Shown here: piece after piece, positions 35,301-48,321 of the stretch
Position numbering within the stretch: the stretch's first letter is position 1
Layout: every line of letters starts with the position of its first letter
DNA from: Arabidopsis thaliana
Taxonomy: Eukaryota > Streptophyta > Magnoliopsida > Brassicales > Brassicaceae
Length of the DNA: 64,000 bases
Direction of reading: 5' to 3'
NCBI RefSeq assembly: GCF_000001735.4
Contig: NC_003070.9
Span: 19,763,971 to 19,827,970 of the forward strand
The notes under the pieces: model-generated
The model's database searches: none
What the model saw: the letters and a program-made list of their open reading frames with translations, nothing else
What the model was told of the DNA's origin: nothing
Made by a program: the position numbers and the translations under genes

Positions 35301-38300
35301 ATGGCGAATTCAAACACATACCTAACCACACCGACTAAAACCCCATCTTCAAGGAGAAACCAACAGAGTCAATCTAAGATGCAATCTCACTCCAAGGATC
35401 CGATAAACGCAGAATCTAGGTCACGATTCGAGGCATACAATCGTCTTCAAGCAGCAGCCGTGGCTTTCGGAGAGAAACTTCCGATACCGGAGATTGTAGC
35501 CATTGGTGGTCAATCAGACGGCAAAAGCTCTCTTCTCGAAGCACTTTTAGGGTTCCGATTCAATGTCCGTGAAGTTGAAATGGGCACTCGACGCCCTTTG
35601 ATTCTCCAGATGGTTCATGATTTATCAGCGTTAGAACCACGGTGTCGATTCCAGGTAAATCAAACCTAGACGATTTTGTAATTCGTTACTTCTGCTTTTG
35701 ATTTAGATTTCTAGGATTTTTTTTGTTGAATTGGCGATTTTGATTACTGATTTGGTAAGTTTGATTGGTAGGATGAAGATTCTGAAGAATATGGAAGTCC
35801 AATTGTTTCGGCTACAGCAGTAGCAGATGTAATTAGGTCTAGAACAGAGGCACTTTTGAAGAAGACGAAAACTGCAGTCTCGCCAAAGCCGATTGTGATG
35901 AGAGCTGAGTATGCTCATTGTCCAAATCTGACTATCATTGATACTCCTGGTTTTGTTCTCAAGGTAGTAGCTTTTTCTCGTTTTTTGTCAATCTGTGTCA
36001 AAGTTTGTCAATTGCATAGTTTCTAATTCTTGTGTGTGAGCAGGCTAAGAAAGGAGAGCCTGAAACTACACCTGATGAAATTCTGTCAATGGTTAAGTCA
36101 CTGGCTAGTCCTCCACATCGTATTCTCTTGTTCCTTCAGCAGAGTAGTGTGGAGTGGTGCTCATCCTTGTGGTTAGATGCTGTTCGTGAGATTGATTCAA
36201 GCTTTCGGAGGACTATTGTTGTTGTGTCCAAGTTTGATAATCGCCTTAAGGTACAAAATTTTTTAACTACAATCAATTAGTTTTCATTTAGTTCACATAT
36301 ACTGCAGTTTGTCCTCTATCCCGGGTACTCTTAAATGCTGTGACAATCAAGAGTGGAGATGAACTACTTTGTTTGGATTTAGTCTTAATTTGTTTATCCA
36401 ACACTTGCAGGAATTTAGTGATCGCGGTGAAGTTGATCGTTATCTGAGTGCTAGCGGATACCTTGGGGAGAACACTCGTCCTTATTTCGTGGCATTACCA
36501 AAAGACAGGAGCACTATCTCAAATGATGAATTTCGCCGACAAATATCTCAGGTGGACACTGAAGTTATAAGGCATTTACGGGAGGGAGTTAAGGGAGGAT
36601 TTGATGAAGAAAAATTCCGGTCCTGTATTGGTTTTGGGTCTTTAAGAGATTTCTTAGAGTCTGAGCTGCAGAAGAGATACAAGGAAGCTGCACCAGCAAC
36701 ACTAGCTTTGCTTGAAGAACGCTGCTCTGAGGTAACCGATGATATGCTGAGAATGGATATGAAAATCCAAGCTACTTCTGATGTTGCTCATCTCAGAAAA
36801 GCGGCAATGCTATACACTGCTTCTATTAGCAATCATGTGGTGAGTTGTTTGTAACAGACAGTTATTGTTGCACCATTTTTAAGACTAACAATGATACATA
36901 CTTTGAAATGTTTACATTAACCTGCTGTATGTTTTGCTCTTGTTTCAAAAGGGAGCTTTGATTGATGGAGCTGCAAATCCAGCACCTGAACAATGGGGGA
37001 AAACAACTGAAGAAGAACGTGGCGAAAGTGGCATTGGAAGCTGGCCAGGTGTAAGTGTGGATATCAAGCCACCCAATGCCGTTCTTAAACTCTATGGAGG
37101 AGCTGCTTTTGAAAGAGTGATTCATGAATTCCGTTGTGCAGCCTACTCAATCGAGTGCCCTCCAGTGTCAAGAGAGAAGGTACACTTCACCTTTTCTCAG
37201 TAAATAGCATTTTCTACTTTTTCATAGAAATGAAAAAGCTAAACAAGTAGCCTGAATTGAGCAGGTAGCAAACATTCTGCTTGCTCATGCTGGGCGTGGA
37301 GGTGGTAGAGGAGTAACAGAAGCTTCAGCAGAAATTGCTCGAACCGCTGCACGGTCATGGCTTGCTCCTCTTCTTGACACAGCCTGCGACAGACTTGCCT
37401 TTGTATTAGGAAGTCTCTTTGAAATTGCTCTAGAAAGAAACCTGAACCAAAACTCAGAATGTAAGAACCTTTCAGTGCTTCCTTGGATCTTTTAAATTCT
37501 GCTAGTGTCCCTGCATTTCATGATTAAATGGTCTTTGCAGATGAGAAGAAAACCGAAAATATGGATGGATACGTGGGTTTTCATGCCGCTGTACGGAACT
37601 GTTACAGCCGTTTTGTGAAGAATCTTGCAAAACAGTGTAAGCAATTAGTAAGACACCATCTTGATTCAGTGACCAGTCCATATTCCATGGCGTGCTATGA
37701 GAATAACTACCACCAAGGAGGAGCTTTTGGCGCTTATAACAAATTCAACCAAGCCTCACCTAATTCGTTTTGCTTCGAGCTCTCTGATACCAGCCGTGAT
37801 GAGCCAATGAAAGACCAAGAAAACATTCCTCCTGAGAAGAACAATGGCCAAGAGACAACACCAGGAAAAGGAGGGGAAAGCCACATAACAGTCCCTGAGA
37901 CTCCTTCACCGGACCAACCATGTGAAATAGTGTATGGTTTGGTAAAGAAAGAAATTGGAAATGGTCCTGATGGTGTTGGAGCTAGAAAAAGAATGGCGAG
38001 AATGGTTGGAAACAGGAACATAGAGCCATTTAGAGTTCAGAATGGTGGGCTTATGTTTGCTAATGCAGATAACGGAATGAAATCAAGCTCTGCTTACTCT
38101 GAGATATGTTCATCAGCCGCACAACATTTTGCTAGAATTCGCGAAGTGCTTGTCGAAAGAAGCGTAACATCAACTCTAAACTCAGGATTTCTAACTCCTT
38201 GGTGAGTTTTCTATTGATGAATGTCCTTAGTTTCTTAGTAGAGGAAGGAAACATTTTGATTTGATATTCTGTTTGTTTTTGCAGCCGAGACAGACTAGTG

Positions 38301-38471
38301 GTGGCACTTGGATTGGATCTATTTGCAGTGAATGACGACAAGTTCATGGACATGTTCGTTGCTCCTGGAGCCATTGTGGTACTACAAAACGAACGCCAAC
38401 AGCTTCAGAAACGTCAAAAGATTCTTCAATCTTGCTTGACTGAGTTTAAAACGGTGGCTCGTTCTCTATAA
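35301..38471 (+). CDS. DRP5A: Dynamin-related protein 5A (cytokinesis GTPase)
   Basis: Exons 35301-35654, 35772-35963, 36044-36250, 36411-36839, 36952-37179, 37265-37460, 37541-38201 and 38285-38471 total 2454 nt, 817 aa. The GTPase domain has a G1 loop GGQSDGKSS (69-77; the usual dynamin form is GSQSSGKSS), GTRRP as switch I, DTPG (175-178) and SKFD (244-247) in place of the common TKxD. Middle and effector regions follow, with a low-complexity hydrophilic linker at about residues 560-650 and a C-terminal assembly-type helix (NERQQLQKRQKILQSCL). There is no PH or proline-rich domain, as expected for the plant DRP5 group, which is related to the plastid division protein DRP5B/ARC5 and to algal/slime-mould cytokinesis dynamins. 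It acts at the cell plate. It appears to match At1g53140. Confidence 0.95.
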
Positions 38472-41400
38472 TGAAATGAACGATCATTGTCTCTATGATG
38501 TGTTCTCTTCTCATGTAACATGGCTGGTGTTTTATTCCCAATTTCAACGTACGATAATTTTCTTGAAACGTCAAATTGTTCTTGTATAAGCTCAGTTCTG
38601 CTTCATTGATTGGAAAAGTTTGTCACAATCGAGTATACTAACCAATTGAACCAGAATCGTTAACCATAACCGAGAACCGACTTAACTAATCCGGAAACTT
38701 GGTTATTACACTGAATTCCATACAGGGCCAAATGATGTTCCTTATACAGGAAAGCCGATAAAGATATGGGATTCGGGAGAATATGTAAAACATGAGAATT
38801 GAAGGAGGGCTCTGTTAGAAATATATGGGTTTATCTGTAATTTGTAATCGTATAGGAGATATATGTAAATAAACAAACATATAAAAAGAAAAAAAAAATG
38901 GTGAAAAACAAGAAAAAAACAAAAAGATTTGGTGAAACTTGATGGCGTAACGAGACACAACATAACATAATAGTAAGTGTCCACATGCATAAATCCAGAT
39001 GTTCCTCCATGTCACTCATCATCGAGCTCATTATATTATTGTTTTCTTCTTCTTTTTTCCTTAAAATGTTAGAAATAAATTGGTTACAAGATGTTTTAGA
39101 CGTCTGTCTAATTAATATTTTTAAGCATCGATTAATGTATTTATTATTTTTCAGTTTTTTTTAAAAAACATCATTTAATTATAAGAAAAAAAAAAATCAA
39201 ATCCCGTATCAAAATTAATTTCAAATTGAATTATCATAGGGGGATTTTTGATAAGGTTTTTCCGAAACATTCGATTAGCGTATAGCGGAATTTTGAACAT
39301 CGGATAAATACAAGATGGCGTTTTGGAATATATTCTATTTAAATTTAAATTTGTTTTTGTCAAGTGTAAATATTTATGACGTAAGAAATGAGAATGCAAA
39401 TGGATATAGTTTTGTTGGTGTATGTAAAAGAGATAGCTGGATCGCATAGTTAGATATATGAAAGAATCTGAGAAGAAGATTTGTTCCGTTGAAATTCCTA
39501 TAAACGAAGAGACAAATCTCATTCCTCGTGTGATCGAAAGTAATAATATAGCTTTTGGCACTCACAGGAATCGATTCGAAATCTGTTGGTACTACTTCCA
39601 AAACTTTATTTTCACAAGCATACACAAAGATGCTCTAGTATTGTTGAAGATTACTACTCTAGCAATGTTGTGGATAGTGGACCAAAAGTTAATGGACCAA
39701 TATTCAGATATTTGGTTTTATTTTTTTGTTTTCTATATTGAAGGTTAATTAATAAGTATGATTATCACGGTTATTCAGGGCCGGTCCAGAGGTCACATAA
39801 ACCAATCAACGATTAGGGCTCAAAAAATTATAGGTTATTGAAAGTTAAACTTTGTTTTGTTTTTGTTCTGATTTTTTGACTTAAATTTTATGAAACTTTC
39901 TCACGTTCTTTTCACTTATAAGCTTATTACATTCAAAAATGATTACAAAAATTATAATTTTGACTTTTGAGTAAGGCCTGCCATAAATTTGTAACCGGTT
40001 CTGGGATTATTATTAGCATGAGTAATTCATGTATAATGTATTCGACTCATTTAGAATAAACATTATAAAAAATATAAATATGCACCTAAACTAGAAATCT
40101 TTAATAGTTTGATCTAAATGATTATACACGTTGTAGAGAAGTAATATAATATTTACGCATATATAGTTTTAAATACCTTAAAATGTTTTCGAATAAAAAT
40201 ATTAACTAGCCATATAATCCATGCAAATCTTGATGATATATGTCTTGAACAAATTCTATTAACTGGCTAGTTGTATATTATAACCCATGCAAATCTTGAT
40301 ACGTGGCAAAACATAAATTTGACAAAATTGATCACTGAGCTCGACAAATCATATAATTTGGATTCTAAAACCAAAGGCATCTTAAAAAAAAAATCAATGG
40401 AGGTGTGTAGCTACGGACAAGGTCCTACGGATAGTTACGTCCGTTTTGTTTGCTAACGTAAAAAGAGCGACGCGGGGGAACGAAGTAAGTAAATGCAGAA
40501 TATGAATAAAGGAAAGAATCCAACATTTGTAAAAGTTTTAATGCGAACAAATTAGTATCATCCATAATACTCTTATCACTCAGATTGAAAGATTTTTTTT
40601 TATATAAAAAAAACTGTTTTTAATATATATTCTTCTTCTCGTGGATCATATACATATGTAAAGTTTCCAGGTCACAATTTGGAATCACCTTTTTTGTTAG
40701 ATAGTCCAAAACTTGAATATCAACCTTTTACTTGAGATGATTCCAAGAGTACCACTTTTATTTACACTAACAAAAACTTTCAAGTTCCAACATATTATAA
40801 CATTCCAAGAAGTGAATCATTGTTATCACTTGTTTTTACCCATAGGTTATGTAAGTTACTTATGACACAAATTTTACAATTGCACATATATAAGAGAGAT
40901 GTGACACATGGACAGTCACAACTCACAAACAGAAAACAAAGGAAACAATTGTAAATCGAAACCGAATTGTTATAATGTTTAATGAATATAGAAATGTGTG
41001 ATTTAATTTGTTTATTACATCTCAATCTAATTCTGGTTTGAAAATCAACCTAAATAAATCTTTCAGGAACAACCCAAACCGGAAACTCATAGGGACAAAG
41101 TTTATTCAGTTATGCAAAAAAAAAAAAAAAGGCAGCTTTTGGCTTTGGAAAAGCTAAGTTGCGTCAGGCAAGGTAAGGCAAGGTAAGGCAAGGCAGAAAG
41201 TCAGAGAGAGTACAATGTCGCATGTGAAACCTTTGTGTCTTGTCTCTTTCACTACCCACTAATTCTAGTACTTCAGAAACAATAAGACAACAACACTGTA
41301 AAATGTTTAAGGAAAATTACACACTTGAGTAAATCAGTGAACTTATCTGTTTCCTGCTTTGTTGGTTCTTTTTACCTATTCAACTCAAAGATTCAAAGTT

Positions 41401-42507
41401 ACTTTCATTTGTTTCACTGACTATTCACAGAGAGTTAATTATGATGATGCCAGTGGAATCTGTCAGTGATTGCTTCTCCACACAACACACTGTAAAAAAG
41501 AAAGGAAGGTAAAAGTGAGAGGCTTTTATTACTTTCATGGTGATAACAAGTAAAAGAAAAACATGCATTAGAACTCACAACAAATCTCTGTCTTAAAATG
41601 GTTCCAGATATCTATTGCATCAACACTTTAATTAAAGTAAGTGATCTCATTTGTTCTATTTCCATCTTTCAATCTGTAATTCCTCCACTTCTACATAGAA
41701 TCTTTATATAAGCAATAGTGATAATAATAAATGTTAACACAAGAAAGAAATCAAAAGGGTTAGATCGTATATAAGCATCTACTCTATTCGTTTGTTTGTC
41801 CTGGTCCATACACGTGATAATTATCCATGTCTAAAAAACAATATATATCAAACAAAAAAACAGTGATCAGATCCTAAGTTACGGTAAATGCATTTCCAAT
41901 AAGAGTCTACCAAAAGAAGACCTCAAGGTTGCAAGCAAACGAATTCAATAGTCACATCAATTTATTAGGAGTACTTTTTGTTTTGTTCCTAAACAACAAA
42001 AAGATTGTTATGAGTTTAAGCCTATGTGTAAATTATGGACCTTGATGTACTATTGCACACAGTGGCAGGCCAATAAAGACTTCCTCTTAAAGGCAACCAA
42101 TGATATCATCATGGTAAAAAAGATCTTAAATTTGAAACAAATTTTCAGATTGAACTTCAAACACTAAACTAGGAAAACTGATCTTTAGTTTTCATATTAC
42201 TATCAATTATTTCTTGAATCTAAATCAAACAAACTAATGAAAATGTTTTTAATACTTATCTATGTAAATCTCTTTTTCTTTCTTTCCCAAACTTTAATTT
42301 TTATTTTTCTGAGCTAGCACATCAACGTAATCATGCACTTATTCCACCAGAGAAACGTACAAGAACACAGTGGTCCATCTCCCGACTTTACTTCACCTTT
42401 TAAACCCTTCAATTTCGTCAACAATATCATCAAGTCCCATTCCTCAAACATTGCTTAACCTATTAGAGTTTCCTTCCTCCAACAAACCATCTTTATAAGA
42501 CTCCAAA
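38472..42507. other. Long intergenic region between DRP5A and SPL4
   Basis: No supported gene in 4 kb. It contains a small dispersed repeat (39776-40015), a short GGCAAGGTAA tandem (about 41167-41194) and, from about 42290, the SPL4 promoter/leader. Minus-strand ORFs around 38742-39625 have poly(Phe)-like hydrophobic translations of AT-rich DNA and are not credible. Confidence 0.5.
39776..40015. repeat. Dispersed hAT-MITE-like repeat, copy 1
   Basis: Begins CAGGGCCGGTCCAGAGGTCA and ends near AACCGGTTCTGGGA, a loose inverted match of the terminal motif. The first 70 bp (TCACATAAACCA, GATTA, GGCnCAAAAnnTTATAG, ATTGAAAGTTA) recur in the same order at 62640-62710. A CAGGG start is typical of hAT-derived elements. 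Confidence 0.45.
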
Positions 42508-43110
42508 ATGGAGGGTAAGAGATCACAAGGACAAGGTTACATGAAAAAGAAGTCTTACCTTGTGGAAGAAGATATGGAGACTGATACGGATGAAGAAGAG
42601 GAAGTAGGTAGGGATAGAGTTAGAGGGTCTAGAGGTAGCATCAATCGTGGTGGCTCGTTGCGGCTTTGCCAAGTAGATAGATGCACAGCTGATATGAAAG
42701 AGGCAAAACTGTATCACCGGAGACACAAAGTGTGTGAAGTTCATGCAAAGGCATCTTCTGTCTTTCTCTCAGGACTTAACCAACGCTTTTGTCAACAATG
42801 CAGTAGGTAACGTACAACCTAATTTACCCTTCAAAAAACTTTTTGTCTGGATCTTTGAATGGTTTTTTTGAGTTCTTGAAACAGGTTTCATGACCTCCAA
42901 GAGTTTGATGAAGCTAAGAGAAGTTGCAGGAGGCGCTTAGCTGGACACAATGAGCGAAGAAGGAAGAGCTCTGGTGAGAGTACTTATGGAGAAGGATCAG
43001 GTCGGAGAGGAATCAATGGTCAGGTGGTGATGCAGAATCAAGAAAGATCAAGGGTAGAGATGACACTTCCTATGCCAAACTCATCATTCAAGCGACCACA
43101 GATTAGATAG
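42508..43110 (+). CDS. SPL4: SQUAMOSA promoter-binding-like 4 transcription factor
   Basis: Two exons, 42508-42806 and 42885-43110, 525 nt, 174 aa. An acidic N-terminus (ETDTDEEEE) precedes the SBP domain (about 52-130): the zinc ligands in CQVDRC, the [10 protein letters not shown] region and [11 protein letters not shown], then a bipartite nuclear signal ([18 protein letters not shown]). The intron interrupts the SBP domain at the conserved Ser-Arg position found across SPL genes. The protein is short, with no ankyrin repeats, as in the SPL3/4/5 group that activates FUL, AP1 and LFY at phase change. It is controlled by miR156 through a 3' UTR site directly after the stop codon. It appears to match At1g53160. 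Confidence 0.96.
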
Positions 43111-43119
43111 AGAAGCTGT

Positions 43120-43139
43120 CTGCTCTCTCTCTTCTGTCA
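43120..43139 (+). promoter_or_regulatory. miR156/157 target site in SPL4 3' UTR
   Basis: Twenty-nucleotide site 9 nt after the stop codon. Compared with the perfect complement of miR156 it differs only at target positions 1 and 7, and the 13 nt at the 3' side (miRNA 5' seed and cleavage position) match fully. In the SPL3/4/5 group the site lies in the 3' UTR, not in the coding sequence. Confidence 0.93.
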
Positions 43140-44145
43140 TCTAAACTTCTCTCTTAGAATCCTAAAATTGTGGTATCTAACAATGTTATAGAGAAATAAA
43201 TAACTACCACTCTCTCTAGTACTCTCTAATGTTATCAGCTATATGCAAACGCTAAGACTATACTTGAACCTTGAGTGTTATCTTGTATGTTTCAAAGATA
43301 TGGCTAATGATATGTGTAATACTTCTACCTAGTCGATGTGTGAATGCTAACTGGTAAACGTTTTGAATACAGATACGAGTAAGGAGTGTGACTTATCCAA
43401 AAGCACAGGGAAACTACTAACCAAAAGCCACGGTCACTCTGAAGTTTCAGAGCCACGAAGGAGATATATCATCCTAGCTTTTCCTTGCCAACATAGTAGT
43501 AGAATAGAATATTTGAATAAACACCTACCATTATTAGTAAATCGTTGAGAGTAGATTATAGTGGAAGCAAACCTTTCAGGGTCCATCACTTGCTATGATG
43601 AGAGACTCCTTAGACGTCATCAATAATTATCTTATTCCCTTGGCATGCATGACCAGTTTGCAACATTACCTGATTTTGAATCAGAAATACATATGACTAT
43701 ACTAAAGTTAGAGATAACAGGATTAATTATTAAACAAGAAAAAATGTGACTTTTGAGATGTTCTCAAACAAATTTGGAGCACAACTGCACAAGTAATTGG
43801 AAATGAATGTAATTTGCAACCGACCTAATCATCCTCTGCTATGATCTTTACAACCAATAATCGTAGCAACTTTAAATTCTAACAAGTTTTAACATTTAAG
43901 TGAAAGATTTTACATGAATTATCAGATTAACCCCCAACATCTATTACTACTCCAAATTCCTAATAACTACTCTTAGAGAAACATCATGTTAAACCTAAGA
44001 TCCTATCAAATGAACCGATTCTCATGAACTAAACAACAAAGAGGCAAAGAAAGACGAACTAAATGCGCCGATTCAAGTAGTAACGAGTGGTTTTAGACCT
44101 TGACGGATTCTTTCCTGGAGAGATTTCACTAGGTAGAATTTTTAA
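43140..44145. other. SPL4 3' flank
   Basis: SPL4 3' UTR followed by AT-rich non-coding DNA. A 61-codon ORF at 43363-43548 lacks any recognisable domain. Confidence 0.5.
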
Positions 44146-44401
44146 GGGAATGTTCCATTATAAGGCACTTATAACAAAAGTTTGGACGTTTGGGACACTT
44201 TTGAGTGAGTGAGCACTTTTCCACCTTTTTTTATTGATTTTGTGACCAATTTACCCTTTACAAACGTGAGAAGGAAAAAAAACTGTAGATGAGTTAATTT
44301 TGTTGCCAATTACTAAAAGCAATATACGTGGCATTAGATGGAGATAACAAGTTAAAAATTAATTGTCAAATCTGTAAAAATTTAGTTTAATCAAATATTG
44401 T

Positions 44402-44815
44402 ATCAAATAAAAAAATTTAAGCCTAAGTAATATTATATATTCCCAACAAATATCAGATTTTAAACTATGTTCTTAATTATGCATCCAATATATATTGTCC
44501 ACGTAAACATATCCAAACAGTTCGCATTATATATAATGCTTTAAATCAAATAAAAATATTTAAGCCTAAGTAGTATTATACATTCCCAACAAATATCATA
44601 TATTAAACTATATTCCTAATTATGTATCCAATATATATTGTCCACGTAAACATTATATGAAATGCTTGAAATCAAATAAAAATATTTTAGCTTAAGTAGT
44701 ATTATATATGCCGAACAAATATCAGATATTAAACTATGTTCCTAATTACGTATTAACGTATCCAATATATATTGTCCACATAAACTTATCCAAACAATTC
44801 ATTTTATATATATCA
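44402..44815. repeat. Three-copy tandem repeat, unit about 126-143 bp
   Basis: Copies start at ATCAAATAAAAA near 44402, 44545 and 44671. Each runs through AAGCCTAAGTAGTATTATA, CCCAACAAATATCA, CCTAATTATGTATCC and AATATATATTGTCCAC. It lies wholly inside the Mutator-like element. Confidence 0.8.
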
Positions 44816-45557
44816 ATACAAGGTCCATCAACAAACTTTTTTTTAGAATATGAGACAATATCGTTGACACAAGCAAATGGTTTGTGGTGTGTAAACCTTA
44901 TACCCTTAAGGCTCTGCACTAAAGCCTACATTCCTTACCCTAAAATTAAACCCAAACCCTCAATTCCTAATACTTATCCACTAAATCCAAAATCGTAAAA
45001 CAAAACTCTAAACCATAAAATATATTGTAAGCATAAACAAGAAAGTGATAATTTTACTGAGAGATAAAACAAATTCACAGCAAATCAAAGATAACATGTG
45101 TCCATTGATGATCGTCCAACAGGTTTAGTCCATGTGGTCATCTAATGACTCACGGGGTCGTTTCATTTCAATACACAAGTTTATATATGAACGATAATCG
45201 CCAGAATCAGATTCGATGGGAAAAAAAACGAAAACTTTTGGAATAATTCAAATCGTAAAAATGTGATCTTTACGAAATTCGACCAATATCAATTGCAGAT
45301 CTAGATGCTAAACATAAAAAACAATGAAAAAAGGAAACAATTTTTTTTAATCAATTTCTTATATCAAATTGATACCCAGAATTAACTGGAGAACGAATCT
45401 AAGATATAAGTAAAGATTTGAAGAAATGTAAGATGGAGCATTGGAGATAATGACATAAATCAAAGACATGAACACATGTGCTTAGTGTGTTAGATGGAGA
45501 ATTGTAGATAATGACATGAAAATCAATAGGAATCATGTGAGAGAGAGAGAGTACTAA

Positions 45558-45698
45558 CTATGAGAAGGTAGCGGAGGATTCTTTTTCGAGCCAATCGCGG
45601 ATGTGCTTGATGTTACGCCTTAAGATGGTGACAGATTGCTTCACATCGTTTTTGTAATCCGAAACTTGATTAATGAAGCTATCCCAGAGAGCAAAGAT
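45558..45698 (-). pseudogene. Gene-like exon fragment inside the MULE (possible captured sequence)
   Basis: Minus-strand open stretch of 46 codons plus stop, flanked upstream by an in-frame TGA (45699-45701) with a possible acceptor (TTAG) just before it. The translation is protein-like, not AT-noise: it contains ALWDSFINQVSDYKNDV and IKHIRDWLEKE, a charged amphipathic helix with two tryptophans. No Met starts it and no exon partner was found. I cannot name the donor gene. The surrounding sequence is purine-rich like a plant 5' UTR read on the minus strand (45720-45960), as if a gene's first exons had been copied into the element. Confidence 0.4.
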
Positions 45699-46058
45699 TC
45701 ATTCTAATTTTGCAGTAAAGAGAGAGAGAGAAAGAGCAAAATCTGAATCTCAGATTTCAACAAAATCCTAGAAATTCAATTATAACAAAATTGAGGAACG
45801 AACTGATAAGTTAACTGATGATGGGAAGAGGGGGAGAGAGAGATCAAAATCATGGTAAAAGTTTTTATTTTCTTCGCTTGATTGTGAGAGTAAGAGAGAG
45901 AAAAGAGAGGAGAAGGAGAGAGACAAATAAAATGAAACAAAAAAGAAATATATTTAAAGGGTAAATGAGTCAAATAACCTATCGAAAGTGTTTGATCTTT
46001 TCAAAGTGTCTTATTAGGAATTAACTTTCCAAAAAGTGCCTAATTACGTAATATTCTC

Positions 46059-48321
46059 AATTTTGTTAACTGCCTATTTCACAACTCTAATTTTAGCCAA
46101 ATTCGAAAATGCAACAAGAGATAGCGAGAGAGAGGAAAACGAGAATATGTCCTAATTGGGCCAATTAAGCCCAAACATATGGTGGGTTTATCTCATTATC
46201 ATATATCGAAATGATTCTTTCTTTCTCTTTTTTTGCTTATGCTAAAATAAAAATTTATTCGTTTTATTGTTGACAACAACAATGACAAACGACAACAATT
46301 AGCAATTTAGTGAATTTACCTAATCACCAAAAATGATTAATCTAATAATCAACAAAAATTTAATATTTTGGTTGTTATATACTTATATTGTTATTGGTTT
46401 AGCGACTAGTGTCCAAAACTTTTAAACGTTAACATTTTTAGCATTTTAAATTTTAACTAAACGCAGTTAGTTTTTCGATGTCGTCGATGACTGCGAAACG
46501 AATATGATTTAGTTGTGCTGCAGATAGATACGACTACAAAACAAAAATGTCGCTTATAACTCCGAAACCAACAACGCATAATATATAGCACTATAGAAAC
46601 TACTTGCATGTATTGGTTTTGTTATCACTTAAGTGTGTTCTTTGATTGGCGTAAACTACACAACCAACTTCTTCCAATTACCGAATCATAATTACGTCAA
46701 AGGTTCATTAAACTTTAAGCAAAATCGACGAGTATACAATAAAAAGGAAAGTAAAAGATTATTAAGCATGGGTGTTAATGATAACTGGTGGTCCCTAACT
46801 AATCCCTAGAGAATGGGCCAGTGATGTGTCCTAAAGAAAGACCCGAATGGGAGACAACAAGCCACATAGTGAGATCTTTGTCTTTAATTTTGCTTCAGTT
46901 TAGTGTACTTTCTTCTTCATATCAGCTGGAACAAACATTAAGATTGTGAATAATAAATACAGTTGGTGTGTTTGTGACTAAGCTTTAGTATAATTAGTAG
47001 GGTTAAGTGGAACATTATGGTCAAAATATCACTCCCTCTCCATTTTCCAAATTACATATTTTAGATTTTTATTTTGTTTTATACAAAGATAGATACATAA
47101 ATTAAACTGATACGCAAAAAATAGCTAAATTTTCCACTAGTTTTGTTGGAAGCTGGTGATTATGGTAGTCATGATTAGAAGTTTGGATTTATAACTGTAC
47201 AAAAAAATTGTATTGGATAGTGAAAATGTCTGTTGAGTAAGGTACAAAGTGTCAAAGTAATGATCTCGTAAGATCGGATAAAAGAGACAAAAATCAGATA
47301 GAGTTTTGAAAAGGATTGAGAAAGAATTGATCACTACGTTCATTATGTTTTACTATGGTTAATCCATAACTCGAATATCTTATCTAATGAAGGATATGCG
47401 TTAATGCGCCTTATATTTTTGTAAAAAAATATTCTTGATAATATATGATGTGTTCGTATCTTTTTTGGTCAAAATATATTATGTGTTCAAAACTTTAAAT
47501 CAATATATTGAAAATTATATATTTGATTTTGCGCGTAAGTCCTAAAGTAATATTTTTTTCCATCTTCATTTGTAAGCAATTTTGTGTCATATTTCTTAGA
47601 TGTGCATAAATGTAGATAACATTTTAAGTTGATCACTAAGCAAATGTGTGTATTTTTGTATGAAAAGTACTAATAAAGTGTGTCTCAATCTAGACCACAA
47701 AGGTCTAAATCCATATGCACTATAGATTCCATTTGCATATGATACCTTAGATTACGAGTAGATAATTTGTTTTCTCTTCTTTTAGTTGCCTTTAACTATT
47801 TTTTTTAATAAACTTCCATAAAGCCATTGTTGCTTTCTGCTAAAACTTATAAGAGTATTTTTGGGAGACCGTGTCCCTCACTACAATAACCTCAAAGAGT
47901 ATGTACCTCTGGCTCTGACTGTGAGCTGTAGACTTCAATTAAAAAAAAAATCATCAAACAACAAATATAATCTATTATATTAACACTAATTTAATATCAA
48001 ATTTTGTATAGTGTTACCTATATAATTTATGAAATTATCTAGACAATGCCTCGTTATTAAAAATCTAATTATAGATGCAACATGTGGGATCGTTTAGGGA
48101 TCCACAACACTTTAGACAAAATCATGACATGAACACCATATCCATTACTTCACTTGGATCTCATTCTTCCTATGCCCCCACAGAAAAGTCAAACACTGAT
48201 CTGGCAAGTCTTTGACTGCCGTACTCATTCCGCCACGTGTACAGCTTTAACTTTGTTCCTATAAAAACACAACTAATAAACAGTTAAACACATTCACACA
48301 CAAGTAAGAAACGTTTTGAAG
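46059..48321. other. Intergenic region before the BKI1-like gene
   Basis: AT-rich, no supported gene. The last ~250 bp form the promoter of the next gene; its TATA box is at 48260. Confidence 0.5.
48260..48267 (+). promoter_or_regulatory. TATA box of the BKI1-like gene
   Basis: TATAAAAA lies 62 nt before the ATG at 48322. A CCACGTGT G-box-like motif lies about 25 nt further upstream. Confidence 0.55.

Larger units (their letters stand above)
44146..46058. mobile_element. Non-autonomous Mutator-like element (MULE) with degenerate long TIRs
   Basis: The left end GGGAATGTTCCATTATAAGGC is mirrored, with mismatches, by the right end read on the minus strand (GAGAATATTACGTAATTAGGC). Similarity continues for about 100 bp (GGCACTT, GGACACTT/AGACACTT, GCACTTT). 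The flanks, AATTTTTAA on the left and AATTTTGTT on the right, could be a decayed 9-bp target duplication, the MULE size. GGGAA-type ends fit Arabidopsis Mu elements. Inside are a three-copy tandem repeat (44402-44815) and a minus-strand gene-like fragment (45558-45698). No transposase is present. Confidence 0.65.

Noticed and set aside
38742..39625. Minus-strand ORFs with Phe/Leu/Ile-rich translations
   Set aside because: Translations of AT-rich DNA; hydrophobicity comes from base composition, not from a membrane protein.
45776..45973. 65-codon minus-strand ORF within the Mutator-like element
   Set aside because: Ser/Phe-rich translation of a purine-rich (GAGA) tract; more likely leader sequence of the captured fragment than protein.
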